From Nitrosomonadales bacterium (GTDB lineage: Bacteria > Pseudomonadota > Gammaproteobacteria > Burkholderiales > Gallionellaceae), in the NCBI GenBank assembly GCA_016213335.1, contig JACRAQ010000072.1, positions 1 through 32,224 on the forward strand: DNA of 32,224 nucleotides, written 5' to 3'. The translations under genes and the position numbers were made by a program. Under the pieces are notes generated by a model, which was not told the DNA's origin, did no database searches, and saw nothing but the letters and a program-made list of their open reading frames with translations. Numbering within the stretch: the stretch's first letter is position 1; the number at the start of each line of letters is the position of its first letter. Of this stretch, positions 6,712 to 14,988 are shown one piece after another.

Positions 6712-9700
6712 TTCCCGCAGGTAGATAAATTCGTTGCCGCCTTTATATACGCCGAAGGTGGCACGGGCGGCGGGATCATTGTTGTAATTGGCGCCAAGGG
6801 GCCAGATGCCTTGCAGATAGCTCCTGGCTGCAGATGTGGCGGAGCAGACGGTTCCGCCAGCCGGGTCGGCGCCCAGGTCCACGCACAAATCCACTGAAAC
6901 TTTCGCCGGGGTGGTTGGCTTGGTCAGGATCAGCGATCCCGCGCCGGCAGAAAGCGTAATGCCCGCGCTCACGCCGACACCCGCAGGCGGTGTTGTGAGC
7001 GCGATGCTGTTCGCGGCAAGCGCGGTGCAATTGTCGGCGGTGTTGGTTACGAACGCCGTGCCGTTCCAGAATTGCGCCTGGACCGGAACCGGCAGGTTGA
7101 GCAGTTCAGAGCCGTGCGCGTTGACGAGCTTGAGCCTGCCGAAGCGCATCCCCTTGCCGCCGCCGAAGGCGATGCCGCCGCCTGCGCTTGCCGCGCCGAA
7201 CGTGGCGGGATTGCCCGCAAAGGCCACGCCATCGGCATCCACCACGTTGAGCGCCAGCGCAATATCCGCGTTGAACGGGGCATTCGGCGCGGTGAGGCTG
7301 CGGGTGAACAGTGCCCCCGTGCCCGCCCCGAAGGTGAGCGTACCCACGCCGTTGGTGAAGGTTCCGATAGCCGGGTCGGAGGATGCTGGCGGCAGCCCGC
7401 CGGTATCGAGCACGGGGGTGGCGCCTCCCCCCAGCGCGTCGAAGCGGAAATATCTGCCCGCCGTGGTGCCATAAGGCACCTGGGCGAGGCTGGCATTGGT
7501 CAGCTTCATGTACGCATCGGCATAGTTTGCCGTCGTGGTATTAGTGAGACCGTTTGCGGTGCCTTGCCTGGCCACCACCGTCATCACCGGTGTCGTGGTA
7601 AAGGAAAACACCTGTCCGACGTAGCCGAATGTGCCGCACGCGGCACCGAAAGAGGGAGTGTTGAAGCCGACATTGAAATTGTCCGGGATGAAACGCCCGA
7701 AGCCGCTGCTGCCGGCGACAAAAGGCACTGCGCCGCTGCCGAAATAGCAGCCATACTTGCCGCTCGCCAGTGTGTTGGAAAAATCCGCCGTACAGTCATT
7801 CGGCTGATCCACGCTCGTAAAGGTATTGTCGAATACGGCGTTGGCGCCCAAGCCAAAGTTGCCGACCTCGCTGTAGAAGAACGCATTGCCTTCCGCCGTG
7901 CCCGTCGCCGGCGGCGCTGCGGCAAAGGCGCCGCCTATCGTGCCGGCATTGGGCGTGCCGGTCACGGCGGTGTTGTCGATGGCGGGCGTGCCGTTATACC
8001 CCGCAATCGAGGCAGCGGTGAGGTTGAAGCCCGCACCGGTCTTGATGGCGGGCGCGCCGCTTGTGCCGGTATTGGTCGCATCTGTTGAAGAGACGGTAAA
8101 CCCCGCCGGGCGGACGACAAAATTGTCCGTCGAACAACCAATAACACTTGGCGACTGGTTGGCATCGGTGACCCGGCAGCGCAGGTTGGTGTAGGCCTTG
8201 TTGACGGTCATATTGGCTGCCGCCTTGCGCCCTGCGTCGGCAGCAATGAAGGTGAGGGTCTGGGATACGGCGGGGGTGAGCGCGGCGCGGCTGGCGCAGG
8301 CGGTGGCGCCCGATCCCTCCACCAGTTCCACTGTCACATTTTTGTTGGCGGCGGAGGCGTAGCTTGTTTCCACCGTGCCGTCCGCTTTCAGGGCGACCAC
8401 GTCGAAACTGAAGCCGGTGCCTGCGAGCCTGGTATAAAGATGCCCGGCTGACGCGCTTGCGCCGGATTCCACGCAATTAAAATTTGCGGGCGGCGTGACG
8501 GGAAGGCAGCTATGCATTATCAAGGCACCCGCAGTCAGCGTGTAATCAATCGGGCAGGTCGAGGTCAGCGTGACGATGCCGGTCAGCGCGCCCGCCACCG
8601 TTACATGGGTTGCCAGCGTTATGTTCGGATTGGTTCCATTGGTGACAGTCAGGTTGTTGAAGTTGACCGGGCTGGTGCCGCTGATGGTTTGCGCGGATGT
8701 TCCGTTTAACGTCACGGTTTGCGTGCCGGGAGCAAATGCCCCGGTCTCGCTCCAGTTGCCGCCTACCGCAAGTGCTGCTGCGGCAGTAGCGGTCGCCGTG
8801 CCGGAAACCGTAAAGCTACCGGCAATGGTCATCGCCGTTGCCGGCAGGGTCTTGACGCCGCTGCCGGACAGGGTCAAGTGATAATAGGTTGCCGGGGCGC
8901 CGGACGGCACTTTCACGATCTGCGCCCCCGCCCGGTTGTAATTCACCGTGTTCGGGACGGCGCTCGCGGTAAACACCCGCGTACCCATCGGCGCTGCCGC
9001 GCCGCCGTAATTCAGCGTCGAATTCGCCGCATTCACCCAGGTGGAGCCGGCGACGCTGCCGGTCAGGTTGCCCGCGATCGTGACGATATTGGTGTTGTTA
9101 TTGGTGACCGTGACCGCGCCGGTCACGGCAACGATGCCGCCGAAGTTGATGGGGCTCGCGCCGCCGATGGCCTGGCTGTTGATATCGAAGGTCTGGGTGC
9201 CGGTTCCGGCCGTAAAGGTGGTGCCGTTGTGGGTGATGCCGCCGCGAAAGGTGACAGCCTCGTTGGCGGTGTTTGTCCACGAGCTGCCGGCATTGACGAT
9301 GACGGGGCCGGCGAAGGTTTTCGTGCCGGTGGTCGAGCTGATGTTGAGGGTGGCTGTGCCGGCGACGGTTGTCGTGCCATTAACCTGCAGGGTGATCGCG
9401 CCTGTCGCCTTGATGCCGCTGCCGCTCACGGTCAGGTGGTGATAGGTGGCCTGTTTCATTGTCTGCGCCCCTGCCCGGTTGTAATTCACCGTGTTCGGGA
9501 CGGCGCTCGCGGTAAACACCCGCGTCCCCATCGGCGCTGCCGCGCCGCCGTAATTCAGCGTCGAATTCGCCGCATTCACCCAGGTGGAACCGGCGACGCT
9601 GCTCGTCAGGTTGCCCGCGACCGTGACGATATTGGTGTTGTTATTGGTGACCGTGACCGCGCCGGTCACGGCAACAATGCCGCCGAAGTTGATGGGGCTC

Positions 9701-10845
9701 GCGCCGCCGATGGCCTGGCTGTTGATATCGAAGGTCTGGGTGCCGGTCCCGGCCGTAAAGGTAGCGCCGTTGTGGGTGATGCCGCCGCGAAAGGTGACTG
9801 CTTCCGTGGTGTTGGTCCAGGTTCCGCCGGGATTGACCGTTACCAGTCCGGTGAAGGTCTTGGTGCCGGTCGTCGAGGTGATGCCGAGCGTGCCGCTCAC
9901 GTTGGTGGCGCCGGTTACTGCAATCGTGGTGCCGGCAATGTTGAGGGTCCCTGAGGTAACGGTCAGTACTCCGGTCACGTTCACCGTCCCCGCTGCTGTG
10001 GTCGCGGCGACACCCGCCGGTTTGGTGACGGTAAGATTGTTGTAGTTGGCAGTCTTGACGGCCTGGGCAGCGCCACCGTTGTAGTTCACCGTGTTCGGAA
10101 CTGCACTCGCGGTGAACACCCGCGTACCCATCGGTGCTGCCGCGCCGCCATAGTTCAGTGTCGAGTTCGCCGCATTCACCCAAGTGGAACCGGCGACGCT
10201 GCCGGTCAGGTTGCCCGCGACCGTGACGATATTGGTGTTGTTATTGGTGACCGTGACCGCACCAACCACGGCAACGATGCCGCCGAAATTGACGGGGCTT
10301 GCGCCGCCGATGGCCTGGGTCAGGTTAAACGTCTGCGTCCCTGTTCCGGCGGTGAATGTGCCGTTGTTGGTGATGCCGCCACGGAAGGTGACGGCCCGGT
10401 TGCCCGAGTTGTTCCAGGTTCCGCCGGTGACGGTCACCAGGCCGCTGAAGGTTCTGGCCCCCGCGCCGACGATGTTCAGGTTGCCGGTTACGGTAGTCGC
10501 GCCGGTGACGGTCATGGCGTTATTCGATGTCAGTGTCCCTGCCACGCCGAGCGCGCCAGCCGTGCTCAAGGCCTGGGTCTGGGTCAGGGTGGCGCCGCTG
10601 TTGACCGTGACGGACAGCACATTGGCTGTGGCAACGTTGACGGTGACGGTGTGGCCAGTGGCGATGGTTACGTCATCAGCGGCGGTCGGCACGCGATTGC
10701 AGTTTCCCGCCGAAGTCCAGGTGCCCGCGACACCCCAGTTGCCGGTTGCAATCGAAGTGCATGGCAGTGCGTCCGCGTTCGCCGCGCCCAGCAGCAAGCC
10801 GGCAAACGACAGAAGCAGCACAAGCGGTTTGGCGGGTCTGTCCAT
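6703..10845 (-). CDS. mshQ: MSHA locus protein MshQ, large secreted repeat protein
   Basis: From the ATG at 10845 the protein has 1380 residues and begins MDRPAKPLVLLLSFAGLLLG, a signal peptide ending near NADA. A GGAGGAGC ribosome-binding site precedes this ATG, so it is preferred over the longer frame opening at 10962, which would overlap mshP. The first two-thirds is Gly/Thr/Val/Asn-rich and probably forms beta-solenoid repeats. It holds three near-identical blocks of about 110 residues (roughly 150-258, 348-458 and 527-638) containing TVTNNNTNIVTVAGNL and STLNYGGAAAPMGTRVF. The last 500 or so residues match the conserved MshQ C-terminal region, with paired cysteines. MshQ is the final gene of the pilin block and is thought to be a surface or tip-associated protein, though its role is not well defined. 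Confidence 0.88.
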   Translation of the reverse strand: MDRPAKPLVLLLSFAGLLLGAANADALPCTSIATGNWGVAGTWTSAGNCNRVPTAADDVTIATGHTVTVNVATANVLSVTVNSGATLTQTQALSTAGALGVAGTLTSNNAMTVTGATTVTGNLNIVGAGARTFSGLVTVTGGTWNNSGNRAVTFRGGITNNGTFTAGTGTQTFNLTQAIGGASPVNFGGIVAVVGAVTVTNNNTNIVTVAGNLTGSVAGSTWVNAANSTLNYGGAAAPMGTRVFTASAVPNTVNYNGGAAQAVKTANYNNLTVTKPAGVAATTAAGTVNVTGVLTVTSGTLNIAGTTIAVTGATNVSGTLGITSTTGTKTFTGLVTVNPGGTWTNTTEAVTFRGGITHNGATFTAGTGTQTFDINSQAIGGASPINFGGIVAVTGAVTVTNNNTNIVTVAGNLTSSVAGSTWVNAANSTLNYGGAAAPMGTRVFTASAVPNTVNYNRAGAQTMKQATYHHLTVSGSGIKATGAITLQVNGTTTVAGTATLNISSTTGTKTFAGPVIVNAGSSWTNTANEAVTFRGGITHNGTTFTAGTGTQTFDINSQAIGGASPINFGGIVAVTGAVTVTNNNTNIVTIAGNLTGSVAGSTWVNAANSTLNYGGAAAPMGTRVFTASAVPNTVNYNRAGAQIVKVPSGAPATYYHLTLSGSGVKTLPATAMTIAGSFTVSGTATATAAAALAVGGNWSETGAFAPGTQTVTLNGTSAQTISGTSPVNFNNLTVTNGTNPNITLATHVTVAGALTGIVTLTSTCPIDYTLTAGALIMHSCLPVTPPANFNCVESGASASAGHLYTRLAGTGFSFDVVALKADGTVETSYASAANKNVTVELVEGSGATACASRAALTPAVSQTLTFIAADAGRKAAANMTVNKAYTNLRCRVTDANQSPSVIGCSTDNFVVRPAGFTVSSTDATNTGTSGAPAIKTGAGFNLTAASIAGYNGTPAIDNTAVTGTPNAGTIGGAFAAAPPATGTAEGNAFFYSEVGNFGLGANAVFDNTFTSVDQPNDCTADFSNTLASGKYGCYFGSGAVPFVAGSSGFGRFIPDNFNVGFNTPSFGAACGTFGYVGQVFSFTTTPVMTVVARQGTANGLTNTTTANYADAYMKLTNASLAQVPYGTTAGRYFRFDALGGGATPVLDTGGLPPASSDPAIGTFTNGVGTLTFGAGTGALFTRSLTAPNAPFNADIALALNVVDADGVAFAGNPATFGAASAGGGIAFGGGKGMRFGRLKLVNAHGSELLNLPVPVQAQFWNGTAFVTNTADNCTALAANSIALTTPPAGVGVSAGITLSAGAGSLILTKPTTPAKVSVDLCVDLGADPAGGTVCSATSAARSYLQGIWPLGANYNNDPAARATFGVYKGGNEFIYLRENY
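8930..9265. repeat. mshQ internal repeat, copy 3
   Basis: About 335 bp nearly identical to the blocks at 9470-9800 and 10070-10396. It starts near the GTTGTAATTCACCGTGTTCG segment and ends at the GCGAAAGGTGAC segment. Confidence 0.85.
9470..9800. repeat. mshQ internal repeat, copy 2
   Basis: About 330 bp, differing from copy 3 at only a handful of positions in the parts compared by eye. The identity extends to third codon positions, which suggests recent duplication or gene conversion. Confidence 0.85.
10070..10396. repeat. mshQ internal repeat, copy 1
   Basis: The most diverged of the three mshQ blocks, especially at its 5' coding end (FNLTQ in place of FDINSQ). It still shares long identical stretches with copies 2 and 3. 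Confidence 0.82.
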
Positions 10846-10868
10846 GCTCCTCCAGGCGTGCGGTGGCG

Positions 10869-11303
10869 CTACTGCGCAATTGTAACCGTCATCTGCCGCT
10901 CGACGTAATCCGCGCTTCCCGCCGTGCCGCGCGTCGCCGTGGAGGTAATGCTGTACACCCACAATGTCGCCGCCGCCTCAACGGCTGAGGTTGCACTGCA
11001 ACTCACGCTCACCGAAAAATCAGCCAGCGTACCGGCCAGTGCGGGCAGCACCTGCGATGCCGGCCCCGGCTGGCATGCGGTGGCAAATACGCCGCTCGCG
11101 GATTGTACGGCCTGGTAGGCGCCCCATTCTATCCCGGCGCGCGCCGCCTGGTACGCGCGCGCACCCAGCACGTCCAGAGCCGAACTCTGCTGTTGCGCGG
11201 TGAAGAACGTCATCATCGCCGCGCCCAGTCCCGCCAGCACTACCAGCAGGAAGATGGCGGTGACCAGGCTGAATCCGCGCTGCAGTTTTTGTCGCATCGT
11301 CAT
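10869..11303 (-). CDS. mshP: MSHA minor pilin-like protein MshP
   Basis: This 144-residue protein has a short basic leader, then G10|FSLVTAIFLLVVLAGLG, a type IV prepilin cleavage site and hydrophobic helix. Position +5 is Thr rather than the usual Glu, as commonly seen in MshP/PilX-type proteins. A serine-rich region and two cysteines follow (CQPG and VSCS). It lies between mshO and mshQ as in other MSHA loci, with about 23 bp to the chosen mshQ start. There is no good ribosome-binding site ahead of the ATG at 11303. A palindromic repeat separates it from mshO. Confidence 0.87.
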   Translation of the reverse strand: MTMRQKLQRGFSLVTAIFLLVVLAGLGAAMMTFFTAQQQSSALDVLGARAYQAARAGIEWGAYQAVQSASGVFATACQPGPASQVLPALAGTLADFSVSVSCSATSAVEAAATLWVYSITSTATRGTAGSADYVERQMTVTIAQ

Positions 11304-11410
11304 AAATTAGTCACTAATCAGCCAACTCTTCACATATTTTGAGAAGAATGGAAGCATCATCCAAACGTGCCAAGACATTCTGGAAGTCCCCTCCAAGTGC
11401 GCCAAAACAT

Positions 11411-11518
11411 TCCCTCCCCCTTGACGGGGGAGGGGTAGGGTGGGGGTGAGCCACGAGGTCATCCGCAACCCTCACAGTTCACCCACCCCCCGCCCCCTCC
11501 CGTCAAGGGAGGGGGAGA
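11411..11518. repeat. G/C-rich palindromic repeat pair between mshO and mshP
   Basis: Hairpins built on CCCCCTTGACGGGGG (about 11417-11431) and CCCTCCCGTCAAGGGAGGG (about 11495-11513) face each other about 60 bp apart. The pair fills most of the 254-bp gap between mshO and mshP. It is the same family as at 4186-4286 and 27781-28052. Confidence 0.8.
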
Positions 11519-11557
11519 GTATTGCAAGGCTCCTTGTTTGGTTCCGGCTCGTCCGGC

Positions 11558-12385
11558 TTAGGGCGCATTGCTCACATGCACCGCATTATAAAGCGCCACG
11601 CTTTCGCCGCTTTCGCTGAGGGTCAGTTGCAACGTCACCAGCCCGGATCGTTGTGTGACCACGTTGGCGTTGTATGCGAAGCCGCAAGCGCTGACCCTGG
11701 TCGCCAGCAGGGCGCTGCTTCCTCCCGCCGGTACGGTGGGCACGGCGGGGGGCGCGGCAATGGCAAAGCCCCAATAGCGGGTCAACTGTCCGGTCGCCGT
11801 ATCGCAGAGGTAGCGCACTTGCCCGTTCACTACATGGAAACGCTGTGATGGCGATGCAAAGGGGAATTGTTTGCCGGCAGCGAATGTAATGATGCCGCCT
11901 GCATGGGAGGAATAGGTTGCGCGGTTATTGTTGAGATAAGCGTCCGCACCGGGAGTGCCGAGGTTGTAAACCACAATCTGGTCATTCGCCGCCAACATGG
12001 GCATCGCACCCAGCACTTCAAAAGAAATATCTGCTACGGTGAAATCCAGCACGTCATTTGTTCCCCCAGCGCTGGCCCGGTAGCGCCCGCCTCCCGAGGT
12101 CGAGAGAAAGTCCAGAGAGAACTGCGTGCCCGAGCTGGTCACTACCACGCTGTTCGGCAGGGCCAGGCGCAAATCCCTGCTGATGCGGCGCAACGCGGTA
12201 TCGGCGATGTCGGTCAGCCCGGCGCGGCGCGCGCTGTCAACGTAACCTTGTACCGGCGCGCGGATGAACAGGGCGACGATCCCGGCAAGGATGCCGGTGA
12301 GCACGATGACCACGGTCATTTCAACCAGGGTGAAGCCACCTGGATGAGAAGGGGAAAGGGGGAAGGGAGAAGGGCGCCGCATCAT
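11558..12385 (-). CDS. mshO: MSHA minor pilin MshO
   Basis: This 275-residue prepilin has the cleavage site G17|FTLVEMTVVIVLTGILAG, with Glu at +5. After the N-terminal helix comes a globular part with TALRRISRDLRLALPNSV, characteristic of the MshO/PilW-like minor pilins. It is likely processed by a prepilin peptidase encoded elsewhere and incorporated at the pilus base or tip. Its ATG overlaps the mshD stop as ATGA; a second ATG follows directly and could be used instead. Confidence 0.9.
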   Translation of the reverse strand: MMRRPSPFPLSPSHPGGFTLVEMTVVIVLTGILAGIVALFIRAPVQGYVDSARRAGLTDIADTALRRISRDLRLALPNSVVVTSSGTQFSLDFLSTSGGGRYRASAGGTNDVLDFTVADISFEVLGAMPMLAANDQIVVYNLGTPGADAYLNNNRATYSSHAGGIITFAAGKQFPFASPSQRFHVVNGQVRYLCDTATGQLTRYWGFAIAAPPAVPTVPAGGSSALLATRVSACGFAYNANVVTQRSGLVTLQLTLSESGESVALYNAVHVSNAP

Positions 12386-12978
12386 GGCAACGCCCTTGGC
12401 GCATAGCGGGCGCGATAGCCATCCAGCACCACCTGGGTGTTGCCCGGGCCGGTCACTGTGACGGTGATGCGTAGCGCGGTCCCGTCATCGGCGGCGGCCA
12501 GCAAGGCGCTGCCCGCGCGGCGGATCGCCACGCTGGCGGCATAGCTGCCCAGCCCGGCAATGGTCGTGCCTGTTATGTCCGCAATCGGCGCCATGCTGTA
12601 ATTGCTGTAATCCGCCACGTTGTCGAACGGATCCGTGGCAGAGCCGCGTGTTTCCGTACCGGGCGCCGGGCCGGTGATCACATCCTGCGAATTGGCGCAG
12701 TCTGCCACGCTGACTGCGCTCGCCGCATTGGCATCGTTCGGGTCGCAGAACGTGAATGGCATCAGTTCCACTTCCTCCAGCAGCGATTCGGCGATTGCGA
12801 GCGCCTGCTTTCTGATCAGCGGGTCGGCGCTGCTTGCGGTAACTCTGCTCATCACCAGCAGTATCCCTGCCAGCGCGATGCCGGTGATGACGATGAACAT
12901 GACCAGTTCGATCAGGCTGATGCCGGATTGCCTGGAAGCGGGGAGCGGGAAACGGGCAATGCGCTTTTCAATACACAT
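12382..12978 (-). CDS. mshD: MSHA minor pilin MshD
   Basis: From the ATG at 12978 the protein has 198 residues, with a leader MCIEKRIARFPLPASRQSG and cleavage before ISLIELVMFIVITGIALAG. Position +1 is Ile rather than Phe, and Glu is at +5. The MshD type is recognised by this I-S-L-I-E-L-V segment and by LAIAESLLEEVELMPFTFCD. Upstream in-frame ATGs at 13020 and 13014 would lengthen the leader and extend the overlap with mshC. The chosen start overlaps mshC by 11 bp. Confidence 0.88.
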   Translation of the reverse strand: MCIEKRIARFPLPASRQSGISLIELVMFIVITGIALAGILLVMSRVTASSADPLIRKQALAIAESLLEEVELMPFTFCDPNDANAASAVSVADCANSQDVITGPAPGTETRGSATDPFDNVADYSNYSMAPIADITGTTIAGLGSYAASVAIRRAGSALLAAADDGTALRITVTVTGPGNTQVVLDGYRARYAPRALP

Positions 12979-13480
12979 AGCCTGTTTCCGCCTCGACGGT
13001 GACGGGAGTGGCATAGCCATTTACCGTGACGCTCACCGGTGCGCTCGCTCTGCCCAATGCATCAAAGTAAAACGTTGCCGGAGCGCCGCCCTGAAAAGAT
13101 GCGGTACTGTTGGAAACCGAGTGGGGCACATGCCCGGTTGGCCCGGCGAGGTTGGCGCTACAGGCAGCCACGGTGTGGGTTGCGCTGGGCGCAATGGGAT
13201 CGTAGGTCAGGGTAACGCTGTTCGCGGTAAACGCGACGCACACGAAACGGCGCTGGGCGATGGCCGACTTCTGCGCGTAGCGCAAGGTGGAAATCACCTG
13301 ATCGTAGAAGCTGCGGCTGTCGAACGTGTTGCGGCCGAAAAAACGCGGCGCGGCTACCGCCGCAATTATTCCGAGAATGACCATGATGGTGACCAGTTCG
13401 ACCACGGTAAAACCGGATTGATGAAATCTGCCGTCATCGGCAAGAGTGGCCGCCGGAAATTTGCCTGGCACACGGATCAT
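12968..13480 (-). CDS. mshC: MSHA minor pilin MshC
   Basis: This 170-residue GspH/FimT-like prepilin has the cleavage site G23|FTVVELVTIMVILGIIAA, with Glu at +5. After the helix comes RSFYDQVISTLRYAQKSAIA, typical of minor pilins of this class. Its 3' end overlaps mshD. A stable hairpin lies upstream, between mshA and mshC. Confidence 0.9.
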   Translation of the reverse strand: MIRVPGKFPAATLADDGRFHQSGFTVVELVTIMVILGIIAAVAAPRFFGRNTFDSRSFYDQVISTLRYAQKSAIAQRRFVCVAFTANSVTLTYDPIAPSATHTVAACSANLAGPTGHVPHSVSNSTASFQGGAPATFYFDALGRASAPVSVTVNGYATPVTVEAETGYVY

Positions 13481-13540
13481 GCGCGCTGCCTCATCGGGGA
13501 ATGGCGCAGATTCTAGCGCAAATACGATATGCCCTATTCC

Positions 13541-13570
13541 GGAGAAAATCGGGGGAGACGAATCTCCCCC
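13541..13570 (-). terminator. Intrinsic terminator-like hairpin after mshA
   Basis: On the minus strand GGGGGAGA-TTCG-TCTCCCCC forms an 8-bp stem with a stable UUCG tetraloop, followed by GATTTTC. It lies about 70 bp past the mshA stop and 60 bp ahead of mshC. It could let mshA be transcribed far more than the minor pilin genes, with only partial read-through. That is inferred from position and structure. Confidence 0.7.
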
Positions 13571-13637
13571 GCTTGGCGCGAATGGCGGTTTCCACAGTCT
13601 TAACCTGACTGCGCAAATTACCTGCCGTGAAATTGCG

Positions 13638-14096
13638 TCAACTGCAGTTTGCGGCGGATGTGGCGGTCAGGGAAATTGTTGGCGAATTACCGGGAGCGGA
13701 TGCAGCAGCGTATTGCACCTGGCAGGTTGCCGCCGTGGTCACGCCGTCCGGAGTGATCGTGAACGGTGGGCCTGCGTCGATGTTGTACCCTTGCCCCGAA
13801 GTCAGTCCTGCCGCAACGCCAATACCTGCTGCAGTAGCCGCTGGGTATCCGTTTACAAGATTCACGGTCGCCCCCTCCATGGTTACGGTGGTCGCCGCCC
13901 CAGAGCTGGCGGCTAACCAGGCTGCGTGGGCCAATGCAGAAGCGGATTGCACCGAACCCATCAAGCCTTTGGCAGATGAAAAACGGGCATCTCTTTCCAA
14001 GCCAGCAAATCTGGGCAGCGCTGTCGCTGCCAAGATGCCGAGAATCACGATTACCACAATCAGTTCGATCAGGGTAAAGCCTTGTTGTTGTTTCAT
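13638..14096 (-). CDS. mshA: MSHA major pilin MshA
   Basis: From the ATG at 14096 the prepilin has 152 residues with a six-residue leader MKQQQG and the mature start FTLIELIVVIVILGILAATA, Glu at +5. AAGGAGGA lies seven bases ahead of this ATG; a GTG two codons upstream sits inside that spacing and is less likely. Two cysteines, at 125 and 151, could close the C-terminal disulfide loop typical of type IV pilins. The globular part is Ala/Thr/Gly-rich. It is followed by a strong hairpin and preceded by a possible sigma-54 site, both consistent with a highly expressed subunit. Confidence 0.92.
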   Translation of the reverse strand: MKQQQGFTLIELIVVIVILGILAATALPRFAGLERDARFSSAKGLMGSVQSASALAHAAWLAASSGAATTVTMEGATVNLVNGYPAATAAGIGVAAGLTSGQGYNIDAGPPFTITPDGVTTAATCQVQYAAASAPGNSPTISLTATSAANCS

Positions 14097-14134
14097 TTCC
14101 ACTCCTCCTTAGAAAAATTACGCCAGGACCGCAA

Positions 14135-14151
14135 CACAAAAAACGTGCCTC
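14135..14151 (-). promoter_or_regulatory. Possible sigma-54 promoter for mshA
   Basis: On the minus strand, GAGGCACGTTTTTTGTG resembles the sigma-54 consensus TGGCACG-N4-TTGC. GG and GCACG are present, but the -12 element reads TTGT instead of TTGC. It would start transcription about 28 bp ahead of the mshA ATG. No convincing sigma-70 site was found in the 152-bp gap to mshB. Confidence 0.3.
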
Positions 14152-14248
14152 ACTTCGAGTGCTATTTCTTATCGCAAGCCGGACAGCATAGCCTGAGCTT
14201 CAAGAGCGCGTCCTATATCAACTCTACAAATGGTGCGGGTATTCTTAA

Positions 14249-14806
14249 TCATTCAACCGGATTTTGCAATGAATTATCAAACCACCAGTATGGTTCGATC
14301 GGCTCGAACAGTGCGCCGCCGGGTTCTTTGGAATTCTTTCCGGAAACTCCCTGGGCGGGTTCGCGCATCAGGTTAGCCCGGTAGCGCACCCATTTCTGCC
14401 CGCTCTTGCCAGGGGTGAAATGCTCGCTACGGTCAACCACGTAAATCAGCTCGCGCGACTTCAGATCGAACACCCAGTTGCCGGGCGCGACCGAGCGTGG
14501 TGACGGATCGTAAAATTCGCCGGAATAATTACCCGGCTGTTTTGCCAGCCAGTTCATCGGGTTATCCGCCGCCAGCGCGGTGGCATCGGCTTCTGCCCCG
14601 CGCGCCATCAGGCGCCCATACTGCAAGACCAGAGCCGTCTGGATTGCCCCCGCCACTTCAACCATCGCGGTTTTTTCCGCCTGCTCCTGGTAAAACCACA
14701 CGCGGTTGAGCAACGTCCCGGCAAGGATGGACACAATGATGATTGCCACGATCAGCTCAAACAGGGTAAAGCCGCGACAAGAGCCCTTTCTTCTGCTTTT
14801 TGCCAT
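14249..14806 (-). CDS. mshB: Type IV prepilin-like protein, MshB-like
   Basis: The prepilin motif RG|FTLFELIVAIIIVSILAGTL, with Glu at +5, marks a pilin-like subunit. The frame is open to 14941, but the upstream part has an unusual Cys/Lys-rich composition. The ATG at 14806 gives a plausible 12-residue leader (MAKSRRKGSCRG) and a protein of about 185 residues. No start has a good ribosome-binding site, so the 5' end is uncertain. The globular region includes NWVFDLKSRELIYVVDRSE. Its place directly upstream of mshA fits MshB, but the body is not closely recognised, so a PilE-like minor pilin is also possible. Confidence 0.72.
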   Translation of the reverse strand: MAKSRRKGSCRGFTLFELIVAIIIVSILAGTLLNRVWFYQEQAEKTAMVEVAGAIQTALVLQYGRLMARGAEADATALAADNPMNWLAKQPGNYSGEFYDPSPRSVAPGNWVFDLKSRELIYVVDRSEHFTPGKSGQKWVRYRANLMREPAQGVSGKNSKEPGGALFEPIEPYWWFDNSLQNPVE

Positions 14807-14988
14807 GACAGGGCTACTGGGGAATATTGCCATTCCTTGCAGAACTCTCATTTTGATTATGGCCATCAGCCTGTTACACACAGAGCCGGGGCATTTTTTG
14901 CATTTCAGAGCGCAGGCCTTCACGCGTGGAGGAATGATCAATTTTGAAGCTGGTTTCAGGCCTTATCCGCCAGCAGGCTGCGGGAAGG

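Noticed and set aside
7072-8088. Long plus-strand frames opposite mshQ
   Set aside because: They are antisense shadows of a GC-rich coding sequence. The minus frame has the signal peptide, repeats and context.
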